From Phycisphaerae bacterium (GTDB taxonomy: Bacteria; Planctomycetota; Phycisphaerae; Sedimentisphaerales; SM23-30), in contig JAIPFO010000019.1 in the NCBI GenBank assembly GCA_021736565.1, positions 1 to 19,755 on the forward strand: 19,755 nucleotides of DNA, in the 5' to 3' direction. Numbering within the stretch: position 1 is the first letter of the stretch; each line of letters begins with the position of its first letter. Shown here piece by piece: positions 8,064 to 15,785 of the stretch. The notes under the pieces are model-generated. The model was not told where the DNA came from and did no database searches. It worked only from the letters and a program-made list of their open reading frames with translations. The translations under genes were made by a program, and so were the position numbers.

Positions 8064-8118
8064 AACTCAATCCTTTCGATGCTAATAATTTTGGATCAAC
8101 GCCAATACCGCTGATTGA

Positions 8119-9840
8119 TTATCGCTTAGGCGAAAAACTTCTAACGCCGGCATCTATTTTACGCCAAGCCTTCATCGAGGCAGTAAGGTTCTCTTTGGCA
8201 TCCCCCTGAATGGCATAACCCTGGAGCCCGACCGGGCCGGTATATCCGATCTCTTTAAGAGTCTTTAACAGCTTGTCATTGTCGAACGCCCCCTTGTCAA
8301 GGGTTTGGATCAGCTTGTCCCAGCCCATCTTTTTAGTATCGCCGGTCTCGGCCCCGTTAATAGAAACCAGGAACAGGTACCGCAGCGATTCTTTCAGGAT
8401 AGGCCGGTAATCCACATCACCCTGGATTTTCAGAAAATGGCAGAGATTGAAACTGCCGCCAACGTTTGGGCGATTCACCTGCCGGGCGATCCGCACCGAA
8501 TCGGCAAAGGTCTCAACGTACATCCCCACATGCGGGTACAGGGCAATTTTCAAACCTGACTCCCGGGCCATATCGGCAATCTCACCAACGGCCTTGACGG
8601 CAGCGGCATCGCCCCGGGCCGAGCCGGGTTTATAGTTTTTACTTGTCACCGTCAGCCAAAGTATCGTCCCTTTACCCTTGAGTTGCTTGATGCACTTCTT
8701 CAAATTCCCATCATACTTCTGCTCCGCGTCAAGATTCAAATCAAGATACGTAGCGAAAATCTTAAGCCCGGCCTTTTCAAAGATCGCCGTCTGTTCCTCC
8801 AGGGCCGTACCGCGAGAGCCCATCCCATCATAGCCCAGCTCTTTGAGCGTATCGGCTCGCACCTGAGTCTGCTTATAATGACCGTTCATCATGTAGTTAT
8901 CAAAAGCGAACAGCGGAAATGCCCCGGCAGCCGCCCGATAGGCCTCAAAGATATTCGCTATGCCGCTCTGGGCAACATCGCCGGCATGAACGACCACACG
9001 ATACCGAAGGGTCAGCGTCTCACCCCTGGCAAAGGTCATATTCTTCCCGTTGGCAGGCCAGTACATGGGTGTCGGCGACATGAAACCGTAATCCCGGGTA
9101 AACCATTTGGATGGATACCACCGGTTGGCCGGATTCTGCAAAATGGCAAGCCCCTCGGTCATGCCATCGCGGGTCCCGGAATAATCACACCAGGGAGAAG
9201 CCACACCAAACGTACCCTTGGCATTGATTTCACCCTCGGCATTAGTCAGCTTACCACCCGATTCAACACTCAACTCCGGCCTGAGACGCGCAGAGAACAA
9301 GGAGTGATTCGTCTTCTGGATCACAATATCGGTCAGGGGAATAAGCGTCACCTCAAAATCAATGAACCGTAGCTCATCACTCGGCGCAGAGATCGTCACA
9401 CGCCTTCTGTCACGCATGACCGGCTCTTTACCGGGCTGCTTCCAGAGGCAGGTATCCGTAAAAACAATCTTCTCACCCGAGGCCATTTCAATTTCAGGGC
9501 CCTGCGAGAGAATCTGGCCGCGATCATTAACATCCTGCCAGTAGTTGCCGCCATTGACCCGGTCGCAGCCAAAGAAAAGGGAGTTGTGATGCGGGTAGGG
9601 CTCGGTGGATTCAACCGTCACAGATTGACCGGAGACCGGCCCGACGACCGGCCAGAAATAAGGCCGCTTATGACGGGCAGCAAACTTGTAATTGGTAAAA
9701 AGTTTCCCGTCAATTTTCACAACGACACGGTCCCCTTCAATTTCAGCAGAAATCTCCCGGGCCATACCTTCTCCTGTCAAAAAAACACACAGCAGAAGGC
9801 CTGCAACAATCGTCATACCCATCCTGTTTTTCTTGTCCAT
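8119..9840 (-). CDS. Exported fusion of a PmoA-like (DUF6807) domain and a xylose-isomerase-like TIM barrel
   Basis: The start is ATG 9840, with GGAG six bases upstream; ATG 9852 is possible but lacks a site. A signal peptide (about residues 1-27, core MTIVAGLLLCVFLTG, cut near GMA/RE) leads into the first domain. It carries the DUF6807/'methane oxygenase PmoA' hallmarks KRPYFWPVVGPVSGQSVTVE, PYPHHNSLFFGCDRVNGGNYW and a CDYSGTRDG segment. Despite the name, this family is not part of methane monooxygenase. From about residue 320 to the end there is a sugar phosphate isomerase/epimerase barrel (ELGYDGMGSRG, IALYPHVGMYVET, NVGGSFNLCH, INGAETGD, GYTGPVGLQGYAI). The role is probably sugar modification in the periplasm; substrate unknown. 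The gene begins 17 bp after the stop of the haem protein gene and is followed by the sulfatase, so co-transcription is likely. Confidence 0.88.
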   Translation of the reverse strand: MDKKNRMGMTIVAGLLLCVFLTGEGMAREISAEIEGDRVVVKIDGKLFTNYKFAARHKRPYFWPVVGPVSGQSVTVESTEPYPHHNSLFFGCDRVNGGNYWQDVNDRGQILSQGPEIEMASGEKIVFTDTCLWKQPGKEPVMRDRRRVTISAPSDELRFIDFEVTLIPLTDIVIQKTNHSLFSARLRPELSVESGGKLTNAEGEINAKGTFGVASPWCDYSGTRDGMTEGLAILQNPANRWYPSKWFTRDYGFMSPTPMYWPANGKNMTFARGETLTLRYRVVVHAGDVAQSGIANIFEAYRAAAGAFPLFAFDNYMMNGHYKQTQVRADTLKELGYDGMGSRGTALEEQTAIFEKAGLKIFATYLDLNLDAEQKYDGNLKKCIKQLKGKGTILWLTVTSKNYKPGSARGDAAAVKAVGEIADMARESGLKIALYPHVGMYVETFADSVRIARQVNRPNVGGSFNLCHFLKIQGDVDYRPILKESLRYLFLVSINGAETGDTKKMGWDKLIQTLDKGAFDNDKLLKTLKEIGYTGPVGLQGYAIQGDAKENLTASMKAWRKIDAGVRSFSPKR

Positions 9841-9857
9841 TCGACTCTCCATATGTT

Positions 9858-12764
9858 TTAGTTATCAGATTGGACATACGCGTCCTGAACGCACACCCCT
9901 GGTTGGGTCCGGGCTTTCTGATCTTCAAGTTTCATCATATCGAACCTCGGTCGCTGCTCCAGCTTTTTCTGTAACGCGTCAAACCGGGCCATGATCTTCC
10001 TGTAATCGGGGTCATGGGTGTCCTGGAAAACAGCCTGGCCGCATTTTTCACTGCCGCCGGCACTCTTGGCAAGCGGGGCCATCAGGAAATTATTCCACTG
10101 CGGGTTATCAAGTCGAATATAAAAATTATCTTTCTGCTTAAACACCCAGTTCTCATCCTGGCCGGAATTTTCATGGCACGAGGCACAGCGACGCGAGGCG
10201 ACCTCTTTGATCAACCCGGTGAAATCGTTGGGCAGCTGACGGCGACAGCCCCGAAGCGCCATATAATTTGAATCACTGGTGCCATAATAAGGGCAATTTA
10301 AATCGATCCAGGCGTATATACGAGCTTTTTCACTATGCGACATATCAAGGCGAGGTTTCCCGTCTTTGTCCGGGTGGCCGCTGTCGACCACATTGGCAAG
10401 AAGCGACGCCTTGGCCCCCCATCGCCCCGGAGCGATCTGGCGAATATTGCCCTCCTGACCATTGTGACTGGAGATCCAGGACGTATATTTGCTGTACTTA
10501 AACTCGCCGGATATCCAGCCGTCCATCCACTTGTCCTGGACAGAAGTGCCTTTACGAGCGAGGTTCTCGTACGAGACATTAAAAAAGTCCGTCTTATCGC
10601 CGGTCAACTCCAGACCCGCCGACGGGTCGTCATGACCGTGACACGTGACACAATGCTTATCGAGTACCGGCTGAACGAGGTGCGGATAGCTGAAGCCATG
10701 GACGCCCCACTCCGGCTTCTCAAGCTCCTGGGTCTTGCGTATCATCGCGTCGGGCCGGTGCATTGACTTATCGGTCGTCTTGGCCATCGCGTAATTACGG
10801 TCGGCATGACAACCAATACACGACTGGACCTCCCCGGGCATCAGATGCGTAAACGTTCTCATCCGCTGGACCGCCATGCCCTTTTCATCGAGCGGCAAAA
10901 AATAGATCGGCTTCTGCGCCGGCACCTTGAAATTCGCCGACCCATCCGGAAAAACCGTTGCGTACCCCCAGATTTTTTTCGGTGCGTAAGTCGCCCCGCA
11001 ACTGACCACGGGAAACTGAAAACCAAATGCCCGCAAGTCCGGGTTGACACCCACAGGTTTCTCGATCTCCTGAACAATGGCAAGTCGTTTAATACTCCCC
11101 CGCGCCACCGAATCGCCCAGCCCGTTGTAAACATCCTGCATGATGATCGTCGCCCAGTGCCCATCATCCGCTCGAAGACCCGGATTGACACTGGAGGCGA
11201 TAAGTTTTTCATGTTTTCGCGACCGGATCGGCTGTGGATTGTAAAATCCACCCTCTCTCCCCGCTTCGATCAGCGTCTCACAAAAATCGCCGTCATAATC
11301 TCTAAGCTGGATCCGGCCTTCCTTGGAGACAAGATAAAACCTCCCGTCGATAGGATAAGGATTAAGATAAGGCCCGCGAATACTGTTGCCGTCACCGGCA
11401 TCCACCCGGCCGATAGTGATCTCCGGGGTCAGATTGACGATCGCCTCCTGGACATTGCCCCCCTTGGAAGGATCAATGATCCCTATCGCCCCCCGGCATG
11501 GCCCATTGTGCGATGTCAGCACACACAGGATCTTGCCCTTGCTCCCCGGTATCTCGCGAGCGTCCATAAACGTCGCCGGAGCCATTGAACGATTCCCGAA
11601 AAGCCCCTCCAGCATGGTCCCGTCTGGATTGATCGTCCATAAACTCTGTATCGGAATCGCCGGCCTGTCCACATATTCCCATCGCGAAAATATAACCTTG
11701 CCGCTAGCCAGCACCGCGGGCGTAAAATCGTTCAGATAGTTCGAACTTATCCGACGCTGATCACCCCCCTGGCTGTTACACCGCCATAGTATCGGCGTGG
11801 TCGTCTGCCAGCAGTATGCAAAGGCAGGCTTCCGGTCGGACAAAAATACGATCCCGCCATCGGGCAGAAAACTCGCGTTAAAGTTATTCGACGCATCCTC
11901 GGTCAACTGCTTAAGCCCGCTCCCGTCACTACCGATCGTATAAAGCTGAAAGTGCCCGGCCATGGTCTTCTTCCAACTGAAAAGAATCGTCCGACCATCG
12001 TAATGAAGATTCGCGTCGAGGATCTCCCCATCGGGCGAATCAAGTATCTTTTTCATCGCCACGTTACCACCGGAAACATCAACCACCCACAATCCCCCGC
12101 CCGGCACTAAACCTTCCTGGTGATAGGTGTAAACATGCGTCGAATTTACCGGATGACGCTGAACGACCAGAAACGTCTTAAAACCAAATTCACCCGCCGC
12201 CAGCCGACCGAGCAGTTCGGCACTAAGTGCCACAGGCGCGTTGAGGTAATTCTCCAGCTGCTCATTCGAAAGCGACTGAGAAAATATCCCTATCTCCGAT
12301 GCCCCGGGATTAGACCCGCCAAAGTTAGAGGGAAATACAAGCCGGATCTTCCTGGCCCGTACCTTGTGACCCAGGTCGATAACCTGCCCCTGCTTCCCCT
12401 TTTTAAGCTCAACGCTTGCTATCGCCTCAGCGGCATCGTCAACATAAACCTTACACGAGCTGAAGTTCTCAACATCTTGAAATGCCGTCCGCCCCCAATA
12501 AACAATCGAAGCGACCTCTACCGCCGCCTGCCACTGAAAGGAAATCCACGCGCCTTGGGCGACCTCTTGCGGTAAACACCACGCCTGCCTCTCATCACCG
12601 CCGCCACCGGCACTGGGGATCTTGCCGTCTGCAACATATTTTGCCTCGTAACCATCACTATAACAACCACTGGCACTTATAACCGATTTTGAGGCCAGAT
12701 TCTTGACACCCGCCGCCGCTGTCGTTGCTAAAAGAGCAATAACCAAAATAAATAACTGTCTCAT
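9858..12764 (-). CDS. Exported triheme protein resembling hydrazine synthase alpha subunit, with F5/8-type lectin-like domain
   Basis: The start is ATG 12764 with AAGGA five bases upstream. The 968-residue product has a signal peptide (MRQLFILVIALLATTAAAG). A discoidin/F5-8 type C-like carbohydrate-binding region follows at about residues 20-170 (NLASKSVISASG, ARKIRLVFPSN, GASEIGIF). Next comes a long TolB-like beta-propeller (LHYDGRTILFSWKK, SFLPDGGIVFLSDRK, ASGKVIFSRWEYVD). The C-terminal third has three haem-c motifs: CIGCH (649-653), CVTCH (705-709) and CASCH (860-864). The propeller plus haem order matches the 'HzsA-related' family widespread in Planctomycetota. It is not evidence of anammox, because no HZS beta/gamma or hydroxylamine oxidoreductase partners are here. 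It probably does periplasmic electron transfer or oxidative chemistry linked to glycans. It is the first gene of the minus-strand block. Confidence 0.9.
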   Translation of the reverse strand: MRQLFILVIALLATTAAAGVKNLASKSVISASGCYSDGYEAKYVADGKIPSAGGGGDERQAWCLPQEVAQGAWISFQWQAAVEVASIVYWGRTAFQDVENFSSCKVYVDDAAEAIASVELKKGKQGQVIDLGHKVRARKIRLVFPSNFGGSNPGASEIGIFSQSLSNEQLENYLNAPVALSAELLGRLAAGEFGFKTFLVVQRHPVNSTHVYTYHQEGLVPGGGLWVVDVSGGNVAMKKILDSPDGEILDANLHYDGRTILFSWKKTMAGHFQLYTIGSDGSGLKQLTEDASNNFNASFLPDGGIVFLSDRKPAFAYCWQTTTPILWRCNSQGGDQRRISSNYLNDFTPAVLASGKVIFSRWEYVDRPAIPIQSLWTINPDGTMLEGLFGNRSMAPATFMDAREIPGSKGKILCVLTSHNGPCRGAIGIIDPSKGGNVQEAIVNLTPEITIGRVDAGDGNSIRGPYLNPYPIDGRFYLVSKEGRIQLRDYDGDFCETLIEAGREGGFYNPQPIRSRKHEKLIASSVNPGLRADDGHWATIIMQDVYNGLGDSVARGSIKRLAIVQEIEKPVGVNPDLRAFGFQFPVVSCGATYAPKKIWGYATVFPDGSANFKVPAQKPIYFLPLDEKGMAVQRMRTFTHLMPGEVQSCIGCHADRNYAMAKTTDKSMHRPDAMIRKTQELEKPEWGVHGFSYPHLVQPVLDKHCVTCHGHDDPSAGLELTGDKTDFFNVSYENLARKGTSVQDKWMDGWISGEFKYSKYTSWISSHNGQEGNIRQIAPGRWGAKASLLANVVDSGHPDKDGKPRLDMSHSEKARIYAWIDLNCPYYGTSDSNYMALRGCRRQLPNDFTGLIKEVASRRCASCHENSGQDENWVFKQKDNFYIRLDNPQWNNFLMAPLAKSAGGSEKCGQAVFQDTHDPDYRKIMARFDALQKKLEQRPRFDMMKLEDQKARTQPGVCVQDAYVQSDN

Positions 12765-12797
12765 ATCTATCCTTTCCAAGAGAATATGACGCCTGCG

Positions 12798-13895
12798 TTA
12801 CATTTTTTTTTCTACAATCAAAGCAATATTATTGGCATGGACAATAGCTTTCCGTCGTTCAGGTTTTCCGCCCGCTGCTTTGATGATCAACATCTTATTG
12901 AGATCATTGGAGGAGGCATCGCAAACCCCCTTGGCGATATTTCCGATCTCTACCACCTCCCCCGCCTTAAAATCGCCTTCAATGCCCACGATCCCGGCCG
13001 CCAGAAGGCTTCGCCGGTTTTTGATCGCCTGGATGGCCCCTTCGTCAATTTTGAGCTGCCCCTGGCTGAGGCTGTTCAATATCCACCGTTTGCGGTTACT
13101 TAGGCGCCGTTTGGGCATGAATAGTGTGCCAATTTTTTCCCCATTGGTTATCGCCAGGATCACATCCTTTTGCCGCCCATCCGCCAGCACCACCCGGCAG
13201 CCCGCATCGGCAGCTAAACGAATCGCCGCGATCTTACTCTTCATCCCCCCGGTCCCCAGGTGCGAGCCGGCCTTCCCCGCCATCGCCTCAATCTCATCCG
13301 TAATGCCATAGACCACATCCACCAGCCGGGCACTCATATTCTTTCGCGGATTTTCTTCAAAAAGCCCCGCCACATCGGTCAGCATGATCAACAGCTCAGC
13401 ATCGATCTTCGAGGCCACCAGCACCGAGAGCCTGTCATTATCACCAAATGCCAGCCCGATCTCCTCGATCGACACGCAGTCATTTTCATTCACGATCGGT
13501 ACAATCTTCATCGCCAGCATCGTCTCAACGGCATTCTTGAGATTGACATAATACTTCCGATGGCTCAAGATCATATCGGTCAACAGCACCTGCCCGGCCT
13601 GCTGATCATATTGCTTAAAAGCCATCTGATAGGCATGCATCAAAATCCCCTGGCCCACCGCCGCCAACGCCTGCCGCTGTTTGACACTCGTGACCTTGTG
13701 ACCAATGCCCAGGGCACCCGCCCCCATCCCGATCGCCCCGGAGGTCACTAAAATCACCTGCCGGCCCTGCTGCACCAGGCTGGATATCTGCCGGGCAATG
13801 TCACCCAATAATACGGTGTCCACCATCCCATCCTTACTGAGAACATTGGTGCCCACTTTGATGACGATTCGTTTGACTTTGCTAAAATCACGCAT
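12798..13895 (-). CDS. proB: Glutamate 5-kinase (proline biosynthesis)
   Basis: This cytoplasmic enzyme phosphorylates glutamate to glutamyl 5-phosphate, the first step to proline, and is normally feedback-inhibited by proline. The 365-residue length is normal. Residues 1-255 form the amino-acid kinase fold with RIVIKVGTNVL (9-19), VILVTSGAIGMGAG (phosphate loop), VPIVNENDCVS, FGDNDRLSVLVA, ITDEIEAMAG and GTGGMKSKIAA. Residues 275-355 form the PUA domain (GQLKIDEGAIQAIKNRRSLL, GEVVEIG). The start is ATG 13895, with GGGAG twelve bases upstream inside the repeat copy. proA is not adjacent; the upstream gene is an unrelated YgjP-type protease 114 bp away. The 34-bp gap to the next gene downstream is short, but that gene begins with its own AAGGA. 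Confidence 0.96.
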   Translation of the reverse strand: MRDFSKVKRIVIKVGTNVLSKDGMVDTVLLGDIARQISSLVQQGRQVILVTSGAIGMGAGALGIGHKVTSVKQRQALAAVGQGILMHAYQMAFKQYDQQAGQVLLTDMILSHRKYYVNLKNAVETMLAMKIVPIVNENDCVSIEEIGLAFGDNDRLSVLVASKIDAELLIMLTDVAGLFEENPRKNMSARLVDVVYGITDEIEAMAGKAGSHLGTGGMKSKIAAIRLAADAGCRVVLADGRQKDVILAITNGEKIGTLFMPKRRLSNRKRWILNSLSQGQLKIDEGAIQAIKNRRSLLAAGIVGIEGDFKAGEVVEIGNIAKGVCDASSNDLNKMLIIKAAGGKPERRKAIVHANNIALIVEKKM

Positions 13896-13903
13896 GTTTT
13901 ATT

Positions 13904-13992
13904 ATGACTCCCACGTCGTAAATCACTTTGATCTTTTAAAACAGCCTTCAAGATGCGAAAAAGTGGCTTCAAAAATAGTGATGACGTCAGCG
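13904..13992 (-). repeat. Dispersed intergenic repeat, copy 2 (upstream of proB)
   Basis: On the minus strand it reads GACGTCATCACTATTTTTGA, then GCC, TTTTTCGCATCTTGAAGG, and near its end TACGACGTGGGAGTCAT. This follows the copy at 19284 (CGTCATAAGTATTTTTGATG, CCACATCTTAATGG) through the whole first half. The last motif corresponds to TTTTGACGTGAGAATCAT of the copy at 14809. It ends eight bases before the proB ATG and fills most of the 114-bp gap after the YgjP-type gene. Confidence 0.6.
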
Positions 13993-14009
13993 TCTATTAT
14001 ACCAACTTC

Positions 14010-14579
14010 TCAGACCACTTCCAGTCTGTATTTCCGCAATTGGTGACGATATCCACGGCTATCGCCCACAAATCTATCCACCTCGGCCCAGAATTTCCGA
14101 CTATGATCCTTCACCTTCGTATGTACCAGCTCATGGAGAAGCACATAATCGATCAAATCCGCCGGTAATCGCATCAGGTTCATATTCAGACTGATATTAT
14201 TTTGCGCTGAACAGCTGCCCCAGCGGGTCTTCTGATTGCGAATGGTCACTTTTCCATACTGAAAACCGTGTTGCCGGGCTAATGCCCCCAGCCGTTTTGT
14301 CAAAAACGCCCGGGCCGTCTCCCGATCAATGACCGGACGGTTGGCCAGGGCATCACGATGCGACTCTTCGTAATGCCGGGCCTTGCGCTGCTGATATTTC
14401 ACCCATTCAAGTTGCGATGCCAGAAAGTGTTCCGCCTGGCCAAACGCCACCCCTTTGGGCACCGCCACACGCACCGGCTTAAACGGACGAACCGAGATAT
14501 TGACCCGCCTGGCCCGTGAACTCCGCTCAAACAGAACCTCGCCCACTTCTGAAATCGTTTTAATCTTTGATTGCATCAT
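14010..14579 (-). CDS. YgjP-type (DUF45) zinc metallopeptidase
   Basis: The 189-residue protein carries H149-E-L-V-H153 with a third likely zinc ligand at H159 (KDHSRKFW). It also has the family block IRNQKTRWGSCSAQNNISLN (113-132) and an N-terminal all-beta part (VNISVRPFKPVRVAVPKGV). This is the YgjP/SprT-like DUF45 group of small cytoplasmic gluzincins found across bacteria, sometimes tied to restriction or genome-maintenance loci but without a settled physiological role. The start is one of two adjacent ATGs (14579, 14576); the ribosome site is weak. It is read toward proB with a 114-bp repeat-filled gap. Its upstream region contains two more repeat copies that point away from it. Confidence 0.9.
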   Translation of the reverse strand: MMQSKIKTISEVGEVLFERSSRARRVNISVRPFKPVRVAVPKGVAFGQAEHFLASQLEWVKYQQRKARHYEESHRDALANRPVIDRETARAFLTKRLGALARQHGFQYGKVTIRNQKTRWGSCSAQNNISLNMNLMRLPADLIDYVLLHELVHTKVKDHSRKFWAEVDRFVGDSRGYRHQLRKYRLEVV

Positions 14580-14610
14580 CTTTTTTAGACGCCAAACTTC
14601 ACGCCAGCAC

Positions 14611-14689
14611 CCTAAGTATTTTTGGAGCCCATTTTCTGCATCTTAAAGAACGATATCGCGCCAAAATTGACTTTTGGCGTGGACATCAA
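14611..14689 (+). repeat. Dispersed intergenic repeat, copy 3
   Basis: It contains AAGTATTTTTGGAGCCCATTTTC followed by TGCATCTTAAAG and a perfect hairpin at 14659-14679: CGCCAAAA, loop TTGAC, TTTTGGCG. It ends GTGGACATCAA. It matches the copy at 15719 (CTTTAAAGACCGATCTCGCT...TTGACTTTTGACATGG) and, in its first half, the copy at 19284. This is the best-formed hairpin of the family. Confidence 0.7.
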
Positions 14690-14808
14690 ACTTATTTTTT
14701 TAAACTATTGCTAATATTTCTTGATTCTACATCATTTATGAATAATAATCCATCATAGATGTGGCATCATTTCATGATCTGATATAAAACCAGCAACAAC
14801 TCCAATGC

Positions 14809-14899
14809 GGTGCCGGCATCAACAGCATTGTATTACTATGATTTTGTCTTTTAATCAGCGTTTTACGCGTCAATATTGACTTTTGACGTGAGAATCATC
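14809..14899 (+). repeat. Dispersed intergenic repeat, copy 4 (upstream of SYLF lipoprotein)
   Basis: It runs from GGTGCC to AGAATCATC. It contains TCTTTTAATCAGCGTTTTAC, then the perfect 12-bp palindrome GTCAATATTGAC (14869-14880) inside a hairpin at 14868-14888 with loop TTGAC, and then TTTTGACGTGAGAATCATC. It matches the copy at 19491 along its length (GGTGCC, TCTTAATCGACGTTTTTAGC, GTCAATATGGAC). It ends ten bases before the ribosome site of the lipoprotein gene. Confidence 0.7.
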
Positions 14900-14920
14900 T
14901 TTAACAAGAAGGAATATTTC

Positions 14921-15493
14921 ATGAAAAAAACACTGCCCTGTATGGTGATGGCACTCATCGCCCTGGTAATGCTCAATGGTTGCGGCCCGTCAAAGAAACT
15001 GCCCATTTCGGAACAACGCCAACTTATTAATGAGATGGAAAACGAAACGATCAGACGCCTGCATCGCGAGTCACCCGAAACGAAAACCGAGATCAGGACC
15101 GCCGCGGGATACGCCGTTTTCAGGAATGCCAATGTCAATTTGCTCTTTGCCAGCGCCGGAGGCGGCTATGGTGTCGCGGTGGATAACGCCACGGGCAAGC
15201 GAACCTATATGAAAATGACCCTGGGCGGGTTTGGACTGGGACTGGGCGTCAAAGATTATCGCGTGGTCATGGTCTTTCGATATAAAAACACCCTCGAGAC
15301 GTTTATCGAAAAAGGCTGGGATGTCGGCGTACATGCCGATGCGGCAGCCAAGGCCGGTGAATCCGGTGCCGAGGTCAGCGGAGAAGGCGATTTCAGGTCA
15401 AATATTCATGTATACTCCATGACCGAATCGGGCCTGGCACTTCAGGCGACCATTGCCGGGACCAAATACTGGAAAAATGACGAACTGAACTGA
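14921..15493 (+). CDS. SYLF-domain (YSC84-like) lipoprotein
   Basis: The start is ATG 14921 with AAGGAA seven bases upstream; an in-frame ATG at 14876 lies in the repeat and is rejected. The 190-residue protein has a lipoprotein signal (MKKTLPCMVMALIALVMLNG) with lipobox LNG/C21, so it should be lipid-anchored, probably in the outer membrane since Gly22 replaces the Asp retention residue. The mature part contains the SYLF/YSC84 core GYAVFRNANVNLLFASAGGG, MTLGGFGLGLGVKDYRVVMVF and an EKGWDVGVHADAAAKAG segment. In eukaryotes this domain binds phosphoinositides; in bacteria its job is unknown, though envelope association is common. It stands alone, with an inverted pair of repeat copies just downstream. 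Confidence 0.9.
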   Translation: MKKTLPCMVMALIALVMLNGCGPSKKLPISEQRQLINEMENETIRRLHRESPETKTEIRTAAGYAVFRNANVNLLFASAGGGYGVAVDNATGKRTYMKMTLGGFGLGLGVKDYRVVMVFRYKNTLETFIEKGWDVGVHADAAAKAGESGAEVSGEGDFRSNIHVYSMTESGLALQATIAGTKYWKNDELN

Positions 15494-15501
15494 TCTCGAA
15501 C

Positions 15502-15553
15502 GTCACCGGTCAATATTGACGACAAAAAACATCGATTAAAAGCCAGAATTAAC
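15502..15553 (-). repeat. Dispersed intergenic repeat, copy 5
   Basis: Read on the minus strand it gives TTAATTCTGGCTTTTAATCG, then ATGTTTTTTGTC, then GTCAATATTGAC and CGGTGACG. This matches the copy at 19491 (ATAATTCTGACTCTTAATCG, ACGTTTTTAGC, GTCAATATGGAC) closely. It forms the left arm of a long inverted repeat with copy 6. Confidence 0.65.
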
Positions 15554-15565
15554 ACTTCGCAATAC

Positions 15566-15609
15566 TTTTGACGATTTCGTCAACATTGACCGGTGACACA
15601 CCCCTGATC
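15566..15609 (+). repeat. Dispersed intergenic repeat, copy 6
   Basis: It reads TTTTGACGATTTCGTCAACA then TTGACCGGTGACACACCCCTGATC. This follows the family core CGATNTCGCGTCAATATTGAC...TGACGTG...ATC but is short and diverged. With copy 5 it makes a 21-bp inverted repeat (15502-15522 against 15577-15597) with a single mismatch. Confidence 0.5.
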
Positions 15610-15718
15610 GATACCGCAACTTTACAGGGTCAAAAACAGGGCCATTGCAATCCCCTCATTGGGTCGATATAATCAGAAGCCAACGAATGGCAGGTTATGC
15701 TGACAAGGCCTGGGCCTT

Positions 15719-15785
15719 CCATTTTTTTTCGTCTTTAAAGACCGATCTCGCTCCAACCATTGACTTTTGACATGGCCATCCAAGA
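15719..15785 (+). repeat. Dispersed intergenic repeat, copy 7
   Basis: It contains CCATTTTTTTTCGTCTTTAAAG, ACCGATCTCGCTCCAACCA, TTGACTTTTGACATGGCCATC. It lines up without large gaps with 14628-14689 (CCATTTTCTGCATCTTAAAG, AACGATATCGCGCCAAAA, TTGACTTTTGGCGTGGACATC). It lies about 140 bp upstream of the S41 protease start, in the same direction. Confidence 0.7.

Larger units (their letters stand above)
14580..14920. other. Repeat-bearing divergent intergenic region
   Basis: This 341-bp, A+T-rich region separates the divergent YgjP-type and SYLF lipoprotein genes. It holds two copies of the dispersed repeat in the same orientation (14611-14689 and 14809-14899), separated by about 120 bp that show no coding potential. 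The lipoprotein ribosome site AAGGAA lies seven bases before its ATG at 14921. A promoter for each gene must be here but no clear -10/-35 pair stands out. Confidence 0.6.

Noticed and set aside
8683..9372. A 229-codon open frame on the plus strand
   Set aside because: It lies wholly antisense to the PmoA-isomerase gene, whose domains are clear. The antisense protein shows no domain or ribosome site.
10806..11588. A 260-codon open frame on the plus strand
   Set aside because: It is antisense to the haem protein gene in a G+C-rich region; its composition (many Arg, Pro, His) is typical of a shadow frame.
9858..12764. Evidence of anammox metabolism from the HzsA-like protein
   Set aside because: Partner subunits and hydroxylamine oxidoreductase genes are absent, and this family is widespread in non-anammox Planctomycetota.
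15502..15597. Rho-independent terminator for the lipoprotein gene
   Set aside because: The loop is 54 bases and there is no T-run after the stem, so the usual terminator form is not met.
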